Positions 50,233 to 59,149 of a stretch of 64,000 bases of DNA are shown in pieces (position 1 is the stretch's first letter; the number at the start of each line of letters is the position of its first letter). Position numbers and translations under genes: made by a program. The stretch covers positions 62,001 to 126,000 of the forward strand of contig NZ_JACOQI010000003.1 of the NCBI RefSeq assembly GCF_014297285.1, given 5' to 3'. The notes beneath the pieces were generated by a model. It saw only the letters and a program-made list of their open reading frames with translations, did no database searches and was not told the origin of the DNA. The stretch comes from Dysosmobacter segnis. Lineage in GTDB: Bacteria; Bacillota; Clostridia; Oscillospirales; Oscillospiraceae.

Positions 50233-51099
50233 TCAATCCAACGGGGCCCGGTAAAAGCCGCCGTAGAAGTTTTCCGTGCGGAGCACGTTGATGATCGCAT
50301 GGGGGTCCACCTGCAAGATCAGGTGCACGATGTCACTCTCCTCATAGCTGGAGATCACGGTGTGCAGGACGCTCATATCCTTGTGGCTGTATCCGCCCAC
50401 CGCCTTCACGCAGGACATCCCGTGCCGGCACCCGCTCACATAGGCCGCCATGATCTCCTCTGCCTTTTGGGTGGTGATCTGAAGCGTCAGCCGCTCGTAG
50501 CGGTGGTGGAAGGTTTCCACTGTCTTTGTGGAGATAAACTGAAACAGGATGGAGTAGCCTGCGTACAGCCAGCCGAACAGATAGCCAAAGATGCACAAAA
50601 TACAGGCGTTAAACACGAAAACATAGGACCAGATGGATTTTCCGGTCTTATTGGAGACATACAGCGCGATAAAGTCCGTGCCGCCGGTGGAGGCGTTTCC
50701 CTTCAGGGCCAGCACGATGCTGATGCCCATAAGGAAGCCGCCGAACACCGCGCTGAGCAGAATATCGTCAAAAATCGGCGGCAGAGAGAAGTATTTCAGG
50801 AATAAGCTGGTCATGCCTACTTGCAGAAGGGAAAAAAGCGTGAATCTCGGGCTGATGCTGCGGTAGCAGAGGACCGCCACCGGCAGATTCAGCGCCACCA
50901 GTGCGAGAGAAGTGGAGATGGACCCGCCGTAAAGCGATGCCGCCCGGTCGATCAAAATGGCAACGCCCGTAAAGCCGCCGGAAAGCAGTCCGGCGGAATG
51001 GACAAAGCTTTCGATCACAAACGTCTGCAGCAGCGAAGAACACAAGACCGCAAAAAATGTGATCACATACCGCAGATGCTTATTCTTCGTTTTTAACAT
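50233..51099 (-). CDS. YitT family membrane protein (DUF161/DUF2179)
   Basis: A 288-aa protein with about five or six membrane helices (YVITFFAVLCSSLLQTFVIE, GLLSGGFTGVAILID and others) and a C-terminal cytoplasmic DUF2179 domain (QITTQKAEEIMAAYVSGCRH, VLHTVISSYEESDI). GNASTGGTDFIALYVS is the conserved family loop. The transport or regulatory role is unknown. It lies 24 bp after the methyltransferase and 28 bp before ecfA1 on the same strand. Confidence 0.9.
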   Translation of the reverse strand: MLKTKNKHLRYVITFFAVLCSSLLQTFVIESFVHSAGLLSGGFTGVAILIDRAASLYGGSISTSLALVALNLPVAVLCYRSISPRFTLFSLLQVGMTSLFLKYFSLPPIFDDILLSAVFGGFLMGISIVLALKGNASTGGTDFIALYVSNKTGKSIWSYVFVFNACILCIFGYLFGWLYAGYSILFQFISTKTVETFHHRYERLTLQITTQKAEEIMAAYVSGCRHGMSCVKAVGGYSHKDMSVLHTVISSYEESDIVHLILQVDPHAIINVLRTENFYGGFYRAPLD

Positions 51100-51123
51100 A
51101 GCCGCTCCTTGTTTATCTGTTTA

Positions 51124-51987
51124 TTACTCAGAAAACCATCGTCCGGTGGCGCCGCAGGGCAGCGCCATGCCGGTAGCCGTCACCGGCAGACCCAGCTCGT
51201 CCCAACTGACGGTGCCGCCGTACTTCTCCGCCACCAGCAAATGCAGCAGATACCCCAGCACACTGGGGGCCAGACCTGTGGTGTAGGAGTTGATGAGCAC
51301 GAACAACGGCTTGTCCGACAGAACCCCGGCGCAGAGCTTCACAAAGGGGTACAGGCTCTCCTCCAGCTTCCAGACCTCGCCGCCGGGACCCCGGCCGTAG
51401 CTGGGCGGGTCCATGATGATCGCGTCATAGGTCTTGCCCCGGCGGATCTCCCGCTCCACGAACTTGGCGCAGTCATCCACGATCCAACGGATGGGCGCGT
51501 CGGAGAGACCGGAGAGCCGGGCGTTGTCCTTGGCCCAGGCCACCATGCCCTTGGCCGCATCCACATGGCAGACGGCAGCGCCGGCCTTGGCACAGGCCAC
51601 CGTAGCGCCGCCGGTATAGGCGAACAGGTTCAACACCCGAATAGGACGGTCGGCCTTGCGGATCTTGTCCATGACAAAATCCCAGTTCACCGCCTGCTCC
51701 GGGAACAGGCCCGTATGCTTGAAGTTCATGGGCTTGATCTGGAAGGTCAGATCCTTATAATGCACCTGCCAGCTTTCCGGCAGAGCCTTTTTCTCCCAGT
51801 GTCCGCCGCCGGTCTGACTGCGGAGATACCGTGCGTTGGCCCGTTTCCACTCCGGCAGACGCCGGGGCGTTTCCCAGATGGCCTGTGGGTCAGGACGCAC
51901 CAGATACTGCTTGTCCCAGCGTTCCAGCTTTTCACCGCCGCCGCAGTCCAGCAGCTCATAATCCTGCCATTGATCCGCGATCCACAT
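51124..51987 (-). CDS. Class I SAM-dependent rRNA methyltransferase-like protein
   Basis: A 287-aa methyltransferase of the RlmI/RlmK-related type without a PUA domain. It has the SAM motif VLNLFAYTGGATVACAKAGA, VCHVDAAKGMVAWAKDNA, and the catalytic-loop DAIIMDPPSYGRGP. FPEQAVNWDFV precedes motif I, as in this family. The target is probably rRNA but is not proven. The start at 51987 has AGGAGGA upstream. It is the first gene of the long train that runs through yitT, ecf, truA, cvpA and clp. Confidence 0.85.
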   Translation of the reverse strand: MWIADQWQDYELLDCGGGEKLERWDKQYLVRPDPQAIWETPRRLPEWKRANARYLRSQTGGGHWEKKALPESWQVHYKDLTFQIKPMNFKHTGLFPEQAVNWDFVMDKIRKADRPIRVLNLFAYTGGATVACAKAGAAVCHVDAAKGMVAWAKDNARLSGLSDAPIRWIVDDCAKFVEREIRRGKTYDAIIMDPPSYGRGPGGEVWKLEESLYPFVKLCAGVLSDKPLFVLINSYTTGLAPSVLGYLLHLLVAEKYGGTVSWDELGLPVTATGMALPCGATGRWFSE

Positions 51988-52037
51988 AGATGGTTCCTCC
52001 TCCATGTCCCGCAAAGCACCGAGGGACATACTTTCTC

Positions 52038-52057
52038 ATAATAAATCATTTTATTAT
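52038..52057. promoter_or_regulatory. Dyad overlapping the methyltransferase promoter
   Basis: ATAATAAA-TCAT-TTTATTAT, perfect 8-bp arms, covering most of the -10 and the start region. A repressor site is possible; no regulator is known. Confidence 0.4.
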
Positions 52058-52081
52058 ACCTTTTTTATCTTGCCCGGTCAA
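52053..52081 (-). promoter_or_regulatory. Sigma-A promoter of the methyltransferase-to-clp gene train
   Basis: TTGACC (52076-52081) and TATAAT (52053-52058), spacer 17 bp on the minus strand. I saw no internal terminator before 41396, so it may drive up to eleven genes. Confidence 0.8.
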
Positions 52082-52124
52082 CCAAATTCCATCAATTTTG
52101 TCTGTCTGGTCCCCTGTAAGCAGC

Positions 52125-52154
52125 AAAAAAGAGAGCCGCCGAAGCGACTCTCTT
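52125..52154 (-). terminator. Terminator after the acyl-CoA dehydratase-related pair
   Basis: Stem AAGAGAGTCGC/GCGGCTCTCTT with small mismatches, followed on the minus strand by TTTTTTGC. It lies just past the stop codon at 52160. Confidence 0.85.
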
Positions 52155-52159
52155 CAAAA

Positions 52160-53500
52160 TCAGATATTTGCGCACAGGGACTTGGGTTTGGTAAGCTTGG
52201 CAGATACAGACGTCCGGACCTTCGGCAAGTCGGCAGGCGGCTCCCGCCGCTCCGACAGGCGTTCTCTTGCCACCGCCAGCATCAGCTTGATCCGATTCTC
52301 CTGATTGACCCGCGTGGCGCTGGGATCGTAGTCGATAGGGGTGATGTTGGCCTCCGGGTACAGCTCCCGGATCTTATTCACCATGCCCTTGCCGCAGATG
52401 TGGTTGGGCAGGCAGCCGAAGGGCTGGGCGCAGACGATGTTCTCATACCCGGAGCGCACCAGCTCCAGCATTTCCGCCGTCAGCAGCCATCCCTCGCCCA
52501 TCTTGCAGCCCATGCCGATGGTGTGGCTCTGCTCCGGCAGCTTGATCAGCTCGCTAAAGGGCATGGGGGCATGGTAGCCCGCGTCCTTGAGGGTCTTGAT
52601 GATGACCTTCTCCATGCCCGCGATGAGGGCCAGCGCCGCCTCCGCGGCGGTTTTCTCCACCAGAGAGCCACCGTAGAGCCGCACGGTCTCCGCCATGTTG
52701 TAGGCGCAATACTGCACGAAGCCCATCAGCCCCGGCAGGTTCACTTCGCAGTCCTGAGAGGCCAGGAACTTTTCCAGTTCGTTATTGCCTAAGGGGGAAT
52801 ATTTGACGTAGATCTCCCCCACTACGCCCACCTTGACCTTGGGCACCCGCCGCACCGGGATGGCGGCAAACTCCGCCGCGATCTTCGGCATGACAGCCTT
52901 CATCTCCCGGCCGGAATAGCCCTTATCGTGGCGGACTTCATCGCAGAGAATGTCCAGCCACTTGTTTTGCAGCCGCTCCGCAGCCCCAGCTTCCAGCTCA
53001 TAGGGCTGGGTCTGGGCCCGGAGGGTCATCAGCAGGTCACCGTAGTAGATGGCAGCCAGAGCCTGCCGCATGAATTTCAGATCCATGGGCATACTGCTGT
53101 CCTTTTCCAGACCGGAGAAGTTCAGGCTCAGCACGGGGATATTGCCGTAGCCCGCCTTTTCCAGAGCCTTCCGCAACAGGAAAATATAGTTGGACGCCCG
53201 GCAGCCGCCGCCGGTCTGGGTGATGATAAGGGCAGTGTGGTCCAGATCATACTTGCCGGAATCCAGTGCGTCCAAAAACTGGCCGATGACCAGCAGCGCC
53301 GGATAGCAGGTGTCATTATGGACGTATTTCAGTCCCAGCTCCGCCACCCGCTCGCCGCAGTTGCCCAGCAGTTCCACCTGATAGCCATGGTTCTCCATGC
53401 TGGCTGCCAGAATGCGGAACTGCACCGGTGCCATATTGGGAATGAGAATTTTATGGGTCTTTTTCATGTCCGGTGTAAACCGGGGATAGGTCTGTTCCAT
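52160..53500 (-). CDS. 2-hydroxyacyl-CoA dehydratase-like component (C-terminal half of activase-related protein)
   Basis: A 446-aa protein with the dehydratase-like segment ILIPNMAPVQFRILAASMEN, NDTCYPALLVIGQFLDAL, ITQTGGGCRASNY and CAQPFGCLPNHICGKGM, with Cys that could bind iron-sulfur clusters. In many Clostridia this sequence is the C-terminal third of a single protein of about 1,400 aa whose N-terminus is the activase. Here it is a separate gene starting 1 nt after the activase stop (TGATATG), with AGGAG 7 nt upstream. The reaction is unknown. Confidence 0.82.
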   Translation of the reverse strand: MEQTYPRFTPDMKKTHKILIPNMAPVQFRILAASMENHGYQVELLGNCGERVAELGLKYVHNDTCYPALLVIGQFLDALDSGKYDLDHTALIITQTGGGCRASNYIFLLRKALEKAGYGNIPVLSLNFSGLEKDSSMPMDLKFMRQALAAIYYGDLLMTLRAQTQPYELEAGAAERLQNKWLDILCDEVRHDKGYSGREMKAVMPKIAAEFAAIPVRRVPKVKVGVVGEIYVKYSPLGNNELEKFLASQDCEVNLPGLMGFVQYCAYNMAETVRLYGGSLVEKTAAEAALALIAGMEKVIIKTLKDAGYHAPMPFSELIKLPEQSHTIGMGCKMGEGWLLTAEMLELVRSGYENIVCAQPFGCLPNHICGKGMVNKIRELYPEANITPIDYDPSATRVNQENRIKLMLAVARERLSERREPPADLPKVRTSVSAKLTKPKSLCANI

Positions 53501-53501
53501 A

Positions 53502-56411
53502 TCAGGTCTCCTCCTGTTCCTCCAACGCCGCAAACAGGCTCCGCAAACGGATGCGTACCGCGCCCAGATTGGTGATCTCATCAATTTTCAGCTGGGTATA
53601 CAGCTTGCCGCCCTCCCGCAGAATTTCCCGGGTCTCGTCGGTGGTGATGGCGTCCACGCCGCAGCCAAAGCTCACAAGCTGCACCAGATCCATATCCGGC
53701 TGGGAGCAGCAGTACTTCGCCGCCGCGTAGAGCCGGGCGTGATACGTCCACTGGTTCAGCACCGTGGTCTTGAACGGATCTGCCAGCTGAGAAACGGAAT
53801 CCTCCGTGATGACTGCCGCGCCGAATTGGGTGATGAGGGTATCGATGCCGTGATTGACCTCCGGGTCCACATGGTAGGGGCGGCCTGCCAGAACGATGAT
53901 CCGGCGCCCCTCCTTCCGGGCGGCGGCCATGATCTCCGCACCCTTCTCCCGGATCTGCTTCATGTGACGCTCATATTCTCCGTAGGCCGCCTCCACCGCC
54001 GCCTTGATCTCCCCATGGGGGATGGGGCCGAACTCCCGCTCCATCACGGCGGTGATCTTCTTCTCAAAGTCGTGGGGCCGGTGGATACCCACGTAGTCGT
54101 AAATGAACTTGGTGTTTTTCAGGCAGTCGCAGTTGCCTGCCAGCACCTCCGGGTAATAGGCCACCACCGGGCAGTTATAGTGATTCTGGCCCAGGCCCTC
54201 GTCAATATTATAGGTCATGCAGGGGTAGAAAATGGCGTCCACGCCCAGCTTGGCCAGAAATTCAATGTGGCCGTGAGCCAGCTTCGCCGGGAAGCAGGCG
54301 GTGTCGCTGGGGATGCTCCCCTGCCCCTCCAGATACAGCTTCCGGCTGGACATGGGGCTGTGGACCACCTGAAAGCCAAGTTTTGTGAAAAACGTGTGCC
54401 AGAAGGGATACAATTCCCAGAAGTTCAGACACAGGGGCAACCCGATCCGCCCCCGCCGGTTCTCCCCCGGCTTGTAGCCTAAAAGCAGCTGCCGCTTATA
54501 TTCATACAGATTCCAGTGATCATCGTCCTTTTTGCCGGTGATGGGCCGCTCGCAGCGGTTGCCGCTGATGAGCCGCCCGCCATCGGAGAAGGTGTTGACG
54601 GTAAGCTGGCAATTGTTTCCGCACTGGCCGCAGCTGCGGCTCTCTGTTTCCCGATGGAACGCCCGCATCTCCGGCTCTGTCAGGAGTGTACTGTGGTTTC
54701 CCTTGACAGCCTTTTTCATGCCGTACAGGGCCGCGCCGTAGGCTCCCATGAGGCCCGCGATGTTGGGGCGGATCACCTCAAGGCCCATTTCCTTCTCGAA
54801 GGCCCGGAGAACGGCCTCGTTATAAAACGTGCCTCCCTGAACCACCACATGACGGCCCAGCTCCTCCGGTGAGGAGGCCCGGATCACCTTGTAGATAGCG
54901 TTTTTCACCACGGAAATAGACAGTCCCGCGGAGATGTTTTCCACAGAGGCGCCGTCCTTCTGGGCCTGCTTCACACTGGAATTCATAAACACCGTACACC
55001 GGCTGCCCAGATCCACGGGCCGGTCCGCAAACAGGCCCAGCTTCGTGAAGTCCTTCACATCGTAGCCCAACGCCTGAGCGAAAGTCTGCAAAAAGCTGCC
55101 GCAGCCGGAGGAACAGGCTTCGTTGAGGAAAATGTCGCTGATGGCGCCGTTTTCGATCTTGAAGCACTTCATGTCCTGACCGCCGATGTCGATGATGAAG
55201 TCCACATCCGGCATAAAATGCTTGGCGGCGGTAAAGTGGGCCACGGTCTCCACCACGCCGAAATCCGCGTGGAAGGCGGCCTTGGCCAAATCCTCGCCGT
55301 AGCCGGTGGTGGTGACGGATGCCACGTTCAGCTTGGGATGGCTCTCATATAACCCCAGCAGCACGGTTTTCAGCAGGGCAATGGGGTCCCCCTGATTGGG
55401 CCGGTAGTCGGTGAACAGCAGCTCCGCGTTCTCGTCGATGACCGCCACCTTCACCGTGGTGGAGCCTGAATCGATGCCGATGTGGACGGGCTTGGCGTAG
55501 TCCGTCGGGAAGTCCGCCTGGGGCACCGCCGCCTTGGCGTGACGGGCTTTGAACGCGTCATATTCCGCCTGATTTTCAAAGAGGGGCGGCTGGGAGCGGT
55601 AGGTCTCCGACATGCCGCGCTGCTCCAACAGCTCCGCCGTTTTCAGCAGGTCCCACGATTCCTCGGCGTAAAACGCCGCGCCCAGAGCCACAAACAGCAA
55701 GCTATTCTCCGGACAAGTTCCGGTGACGCCCAAGGTCTCGTCGAAGCTCTGCCGCAGGCATTGGGAAAAGGTCAGCGGCCCGCCCAGATACAGAACGTGA
55801 CCCTTGATAGGCCGTCCCTGCGCCAGACCCGCGATGGTCTGATTCACCACCGCCTGATAGATGCTCTTGGCGATGTCGGCGGACTTGGCCCCCTGGTTGA
55901 TGAGGGGCTGGATGTCGCTCTTGGCAAACACGCCGCAGCGGGCGGCGATGGTATAGGTCTTTTCTGCCGTCTGGGCGGCCTGGTCCATTTCATCGGCTCC
56001 CATTTTCAGCAGCGTGGCCATCTGGTCGATGAAGGCCCCGGTGCCGCCGGCGCAGGAGCCGTTCATCCGGACCTCCATACCGTTGGTCAGAAAGAGGATC
56101 TTGGCATCCTCGCCGCCCAGTTCGATGATAACGTCCGTCCCCGGTGCCAGACGGTTGGCCGCCACCCGGGTAGCGAACACCTCCTGCACAAAGGGAGCCT
56201 TTACGCTCTCCGCCATGCCCATGCCGGCAGAGCCGGAGATGGCAAACACCGCCTCCCAGCCGCAACGCTCCGCTACCCGCCGTAGAAGCTCTGCGGATTT
56301 CTCTACAATATGGCTGTAATGCCGCTCGTATGTATGGTATATCAAGTTGTTCCGGTCATCCAACACCACGCATTTGATGGTGGTGGAGCCTACATCAAGT
56401 CCGACCCGCAA
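53502..56411 (-). CDS. Acyl-CoA dehydratase activase-related protein with two ASKHA domains
   Basis: A 969-aa protein with two tandem HgdC-like ATPase domains: GLDVGSTTIKCVV (1-250) and GIDSGSTTVKVAV (about 310-560). Each keeps the cluster cysteines of HgdC-type activases (GSCAGGTGAF with ARCGVFAKSD; EACSSGCGSF with SRCTVFMNSS), so two 4Fe-4S sites are likely. A Cys-rich linker (CGQCGNNC) and a DUF2229 domain follow. It should use ATP to push electrons to a partner reductase. The start is a TTG at 56411 with AAAGGAGGA 7 nt upstream. Confidence 0.87.
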   Translation of the reverse strand: MRVGLDVGSTTIKCVVLDDRNNLIYHTYERHYSHIVEKSAELLRRVAERCGWEAVFAISGSAGMGMAESVKAPFVQEVFATRVAANRLAPGTDVIIELGGEDAKILFLTNGMEVRMNGSCAGGTGAFIDQMATLLKMGADEMDQAAQTAEKTYTIAARCGVFAKSDIQPLINQGAKSADIAKSIYQAVVNQTIAGLAQGRPIKGHVLYLGGPLTFSQCLRQSFDETLGVTGTCPENSLLFVALGAAFYAEESWDLLKTAELLEQRGMSETYRSQPPLFENQAEYDAFKARHAKAAVPQADFPTDYAKPVHIGIDSGSTTVKVAVIDENAELLFTDYRPNQGDPIALLKTVLLGLYESHPKLNVASVTTTGYGEDLAKAAFHADFGVVETVAHFTAAKHFMPDVDFIIDIGGQDMKCFKIENGAISDIFLNEACSSGCGSFLQTFAQALGYDVKDFTKLGLFADRPVDLGSRCTVFMNSSVKQAQKDGASVENISAGLSISVVKNAIYKVIRASSPEELGRHVVVQGGTFYNEAVLRAFEKEMGLEVIRPNIAGLMGAYGAALYGMKKAVKGNHSTLLTEPEMRAFHRETESRSCGQCGNNCQLTVNTFSDGGRLISGNRCERPITGKKDDDHWNLYEYKRQLLLGYKPGENRRGRIGLPLCLNFWELYPFWHTFFTKLGFQVVHSPMSSRKLYLEGQGSIPSDTACFPAKLAHGHIEFLAKLGVDAIFYPCMTYNIDEGLGQNHYNCPVVAYYPEVLAGNCDCLKNTKFIYDYVGIHRPHDFEKKITAVMEREFGPIPHGEIKAAVEAAYGEYERHMKQIREKGAEIMAAARKEGRRIIVLAGRPYHVDPEVNHGIDTLITQFGAAVITEDSVSQLADPFKTTVLNQWTYHARLYAAAKYCCSQPDMDLVQLVSFGCGVDAITTDETREILREGGKLYTQLKIDEITNLGAVRIRLRSLFAALEEQEET

Positions 56412-56463
56412 GGGGAGTTCCTCCTTTAGGGGCCCTTCAGCCCCACTTTAGCTTATTACCAAT

Positions 56464-56492
56464 ATTTTACGTTTCTCCGCCGTAATTCTCAA
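56464..56492 (-). promoter_or_regulatory. Promoter of the activase operon
   Basis: TTGAGA (56487-56492) and TAAAAT (56464-56469), spacer 17 bp on the minus strand, about 45 nt before the TTG start. Confidence 0.7.
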
Positions 56493-56571
56493 TGTAAAAA
56501 ACATGGAATTTTCGTGAATATTCCGTTAAGAAATCGGTTACTCCCTTAGACTTTCTTCATTTGACAGCCTA

Positions 56572-56580
56572 TGTTATACT
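56572..56580 (+). promoter_or_regulatory. Extended -10 promoter of queH
   Basis: TG-T-TATACT gives an extended -10 with a start near 56587. The TTGACA at 56561-56566 is too close to be its -35. No preQ1 riboswitch is visible in the leader of about 30 nt. Confidence 0.5.
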
Positions 56581-56617
56581 ATAGAAAACATGCTTTTTCA
56601 GAAGGGAAGTTCCTGCT

Positions 56618-57187
56618 ATGACATCTATTTTGATGCACACCTGCTGCGCCCCCTGCTCCCTCAGCTGTATCGATCCGCTCCGGGCCGAAGGGATCGAACC
56701 GGTAGCCTTTTGGTACAACCCGAACATTCATCCATGGAAAGAATATGAAGCCCGGCGGGACTGTCTGCTGGCCTACGCCCCCACCATTGAAATGCAGGTC
56801 ATTGTAGATGAGGACTACGGTCTTAGAACGTTTGTAGAGCACGTTGCAAGCGATATTGACCACCGCTGCACCTACTGTTATCAGCACCGGCTGGAGGAAA
56901 CGGCCCGGTACGCGGCGGAGCACGGCTACGAGACCTTTACCTCCACCCTGCTGGCCAGTCTCTATCAGGATCACGACGGCATCAAGGCCGCGGCGGAGAA
57001 ATACGCCCGGCAGTACGGCGTGGAATTTCTCTACCGGGATTTCCGGCCCAATTTCCGGGCAGGGAATCAGCGGGCCAGAGAGCTTGGCTTTTATATGCAG
57101 AAGTACTGCGGCTGTGTCTTTTCCGAACAGGACCGCTACCAGAAGCAGATCGACCGGGACAAGAAAAAATTTGCGGAGCAGGCATAA
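56618..57187 (+). CDS. queH: Epoxyqueuosine reductase QueH
   Basis: QueH carries out the last step of queuosine synthesis in tRNA and replaces QueG in many anaerobes. The 189-aa protein shows the metal and cluster Cys: HTCCAPCSLSC at the N-terminus, RCTYCYQHRLEETA in the middle and YCGCVFSEQDRY near the C-terminus. ATG at 56618 has GAAGGGAAG-type SD. Other queuosine genes are not in the window. Confidence 0.95.
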   Translation: MTSILMHTCCAPCSLSCIDPLRAEGIEPVAFWYNPNIHPWKEYEARRDCLLAYAPTIEMQVIVDEDYGLRTFVEHVASDIDHRCTYCYQHRLEETARYAAEHGYETFTSTLLASLYQDHDGIKAAAEKYARQYGVEFLYRDFRPNFRAGNQRARELGFYMQKYCGCVFSEQDRYQKQIDRDKKKFAEQA

Positions 57188-57222
57188 GCCCGCCCCGTTT
57201 TGTAGCAGAAAGGAGTTTTTAG

Positions 57223-57399
57223 ATGAAAAATCAGTTGCAGGGGATCGCGCTGATCCTGTTTGCCGGTATGCTGATGCTGTATGCGCCGCTCTCACCCTGG
57301 CTCCCCATCCTCGGCAGTCTCCCCTCCGATCTTATCAGCCTTGTGGGACTGGCTTTCGCCATTGCGGGACTGATACGGTGTTTCAAAAAGGAAAGCTGA
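57223..57399 (+). CDS. 58-aa membrane protein downstream of queH
   Basis: A short gene with AAAGGAG 7 nt before its ATG. The product has two hydrophobic segments (GIALILFAGMLMLYAPL and LISLVGLAFAIAGLIRCF) joined by a Pro-rich turn, and a basic tail FKKES. It lies 35 bp after queH on the same strand and is followed by a terminator, so it should be cotranscribed. No family is recognised. Good SD, sensible topology and terminator placement argue that it is real. Confidence 0.65.
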   Translation: MKNQLQGIALILFAGMLMLYAPLSPWLPILGSLPSDLISLVGLAFAIAGLIRCFKKES

Positions 57400-57458
57400 C
57401 CGGTTTCAATTCCCATTTCCAGAGCGTTTTTGTTCCGCAAACCGCTGATTTTTGCCAA

Positions 57459-57490
57459 AAACCCCCGCCGTATGACTACGGCGGGGGTTT
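57459..57490. terminator. Bidirectional terminator between queH unit and UPF0210 gene
   Basis: AAACCCCCGCCGTA, loop TGAC, TACGGCGGGGGTTT, a perfect 14-bp stem between convergent genes. T runs are short but the stem is very stable. Confidence 0.85.
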
Positions 57491-57508
57491 GCTGTTCAAC
57501 TATTCAAA

Positions 57509-58867
57509 TCAGTTCCGCAGGCTGTGGAGCGGGGCCGGGATGCGGCCGCCCCGCTGGATGAAGTCGGCGCTGGACTCCTTGTGCACCGGCATCACCGGAG
57601 CACTGCCCAGCAGGCCGCCCATTTCCACCGTGTCGCCCACGTTCTTGCCGGGGGTGGGCAGCAGGCGGACGGCGGTGGTCTTGTTGTTCACCATGCCGAT
57701 GGCCGCCTCGTCCGCGATGATGGCGGAGATGGTCTCCGCCGGGGTGTCGCCGGGCACGGCGATCATATCCAGACCCACGGAGCAAACGCAGGTCATGGCC
57801 TCCAGCTTATCCACGCACAAGGTCCCCGCCTTGGCGGCGGCGATCATACCCTCGTCCTCGCTGACGGGGATAAAGGCACCGGACAGTCCGCCCACGGAGG
57901 AAGACGCCATGACGCCGCCCTTCTTCACAGCGTCGTTCAGCAGGGCCAGTGCAGCGGTGGTGCCGTGGGTGCCGCAGACCTCAAGGCCCATTTCCTCCAA
58001 AATACGGGCCACGGAGTCGCCAATAGCCGGGGTAGGAGCCAGACTCAGGTCCACGATGCCGAAGGGGGTATCCAGACGGCTGCTGGCCTCCTTAGCCACC
58101 AGCTGGCCCATGCGGGTCACCTGAAACGCCGTCTTTTTCACGGTTTCCGCTACCACGTCAAGGGGCTGGCCCTTCACGGACTGCAAGGCATGGTACACCA
58201 CGCCCGGACCGGAAACGCCCACGTTGATGACCCGTTCTGCCTCGCCCACGCCGTGGAAGGCGCCGGCCATGAAGGGGTTGTCCTCCACGGCGTTGCAGAA
58301 CACCACCAGCTTAGCGCAGCCAAGGCCGTCCCGGTCTGCCGTCCGGGCGGCGGTATCCTTGATAACGCGGCCCATGAGCTTCACGGCATCCATATTGATG
58401 CCGGCACGGGTGGAGCCCACGTTGATGCTGGAGCACACCAGCTCCGTCCGATCCAGCGCCTCCGGAATGGAGCGGATCAGCTTTTCGTCGGCAAGGGTCA
58501 TTCCCTTCTGCACCAGTGCGGAATAACCGCCGATAAAGTTGACGCCGCAGGTCTTTGCCGCCCGGTCCAGCGCCATTGCGAAGGGCACATAGTCCTCCGT
58601 CTCGCTGGCTCCGGCCACCAGAGCCATGGGGGTCACGGAGATCCGCTTATTCACAATGGGGATCCCGAATTCATGCTGGATGTCCTCGCCGGTCTTGACC
58701 AGCTTTTCCGCGTACCGGGTGATTTTCTCGTAGATCTTGTCGCAGGCCTTCTTCGCATCGGGATCGCAGCAGCTCAGGAGGGAAATACCCATGGTGATGG
58801 TGCGGATGTCCAAGTGCTGCTGGTCGATCATGGCGATGGTAGAGAGGATTTCTTTTTGATTCAGCAT
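57509..58867 (-). CDS. UPF0210 (DUF711) family protein
   Basis: A 452-aa member of the PFL-fold UPF0210/DUF711 family, function unknown. Conserved blocks: [86 protein letters not shown] and [20 protein letters not shown]. It is paired with the ACT-domain UPF0237 gene 12 bp upstream, a very widespread association, and both follow lysC and hom, which suggests a role tied to aspartate-family amino acids. Confidence 0.92.
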   Translation of the reverse strand: MLNQKEILSTIAMIDQQHLDIRTITMGISLLSCCDPDAKKACDKIYEKITRYAEKLVKTGEDIQHEFGIPIVNKRISVTPMALVAGASETEDYVPFAMALDRAAKTCGVNFIGGYSALVQKGMTLADEKLIRSIPEALDRTELVCSSINVGSTRAGINMDAVKLMGRVIKDTAARTADRDGLGCAKLVVFCNAVEDNPFMAGAFHGVGEAERVINVGVSGPGVVYHALQSVKGQPLDVVAETVKKTAFQVTRMGQLVAKEASSRLDTPFGIVDLSLAPTPAIGDSVARILEEMGLEVCGTHGTTAALALLNDAVKKGGVMASSSVGGLSGAFIPVSEDEGMIAAAKAGTLCVDKLEAMTCVCSVGLDMIAVPGDTPAETISAIIADEAAIGMVNNKTTAVRLLPTPGKNVGDTVEMGGLLGSAPVMPVHKESSADFIQRGGRIPAPLHSLRN

Positions 58868-58879
58868 CGTTCTCTCTCC

Positions 58880-59149
58880 TTATATTCTGTGCATGGCGTC
58901 GAAAATCTCTTCCCGCTGGATGCGGATGGACAGCTCCATCCCCTCCCCCAGCTCCCGGAGCTGGGCAGCCAGTTCCTCAAAGCCCACGTTGGCATTGGCG
59001 GCATCTACCGCCATGACCATGGTGAACTTGCCGTCCAGAATGGTCTGGGAAATGTCCAGCACATTGACGTTCATCTCCGCCAGCTTGATGCACACGGCGG
59101 CGATGATGCCCACCTTGTCCTTTCCGATCACGGTTACAATTGCGTTCAT
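58880..59149 (-). CDS. ACT domain protein, UPF0237 family
   Basis: An 89-aa stand-alone ACT domain: MNAIVTVIGKDKVGIIAAVC, then LAEMNVNVLDISQTILDGKF and TMVMAVD, with a C-terminal RIQREEIFDAMHRI. Such proteins bind amino acids and probably regulate the UPF0210 partner. The start at 59149 is chosen for SD GGAG; four more codons upstream are open. It lies about 105 bp after lysC. Confidence 0.92.
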   Translation of the reverse strand: MNAIVTVIGKDKVGIIAAVCIKLAEMNVNVLDISQTILDGKFTMVMAVDAANANVGFEELAAQLRELGEGMELSIRIQREEIFDAMHRI

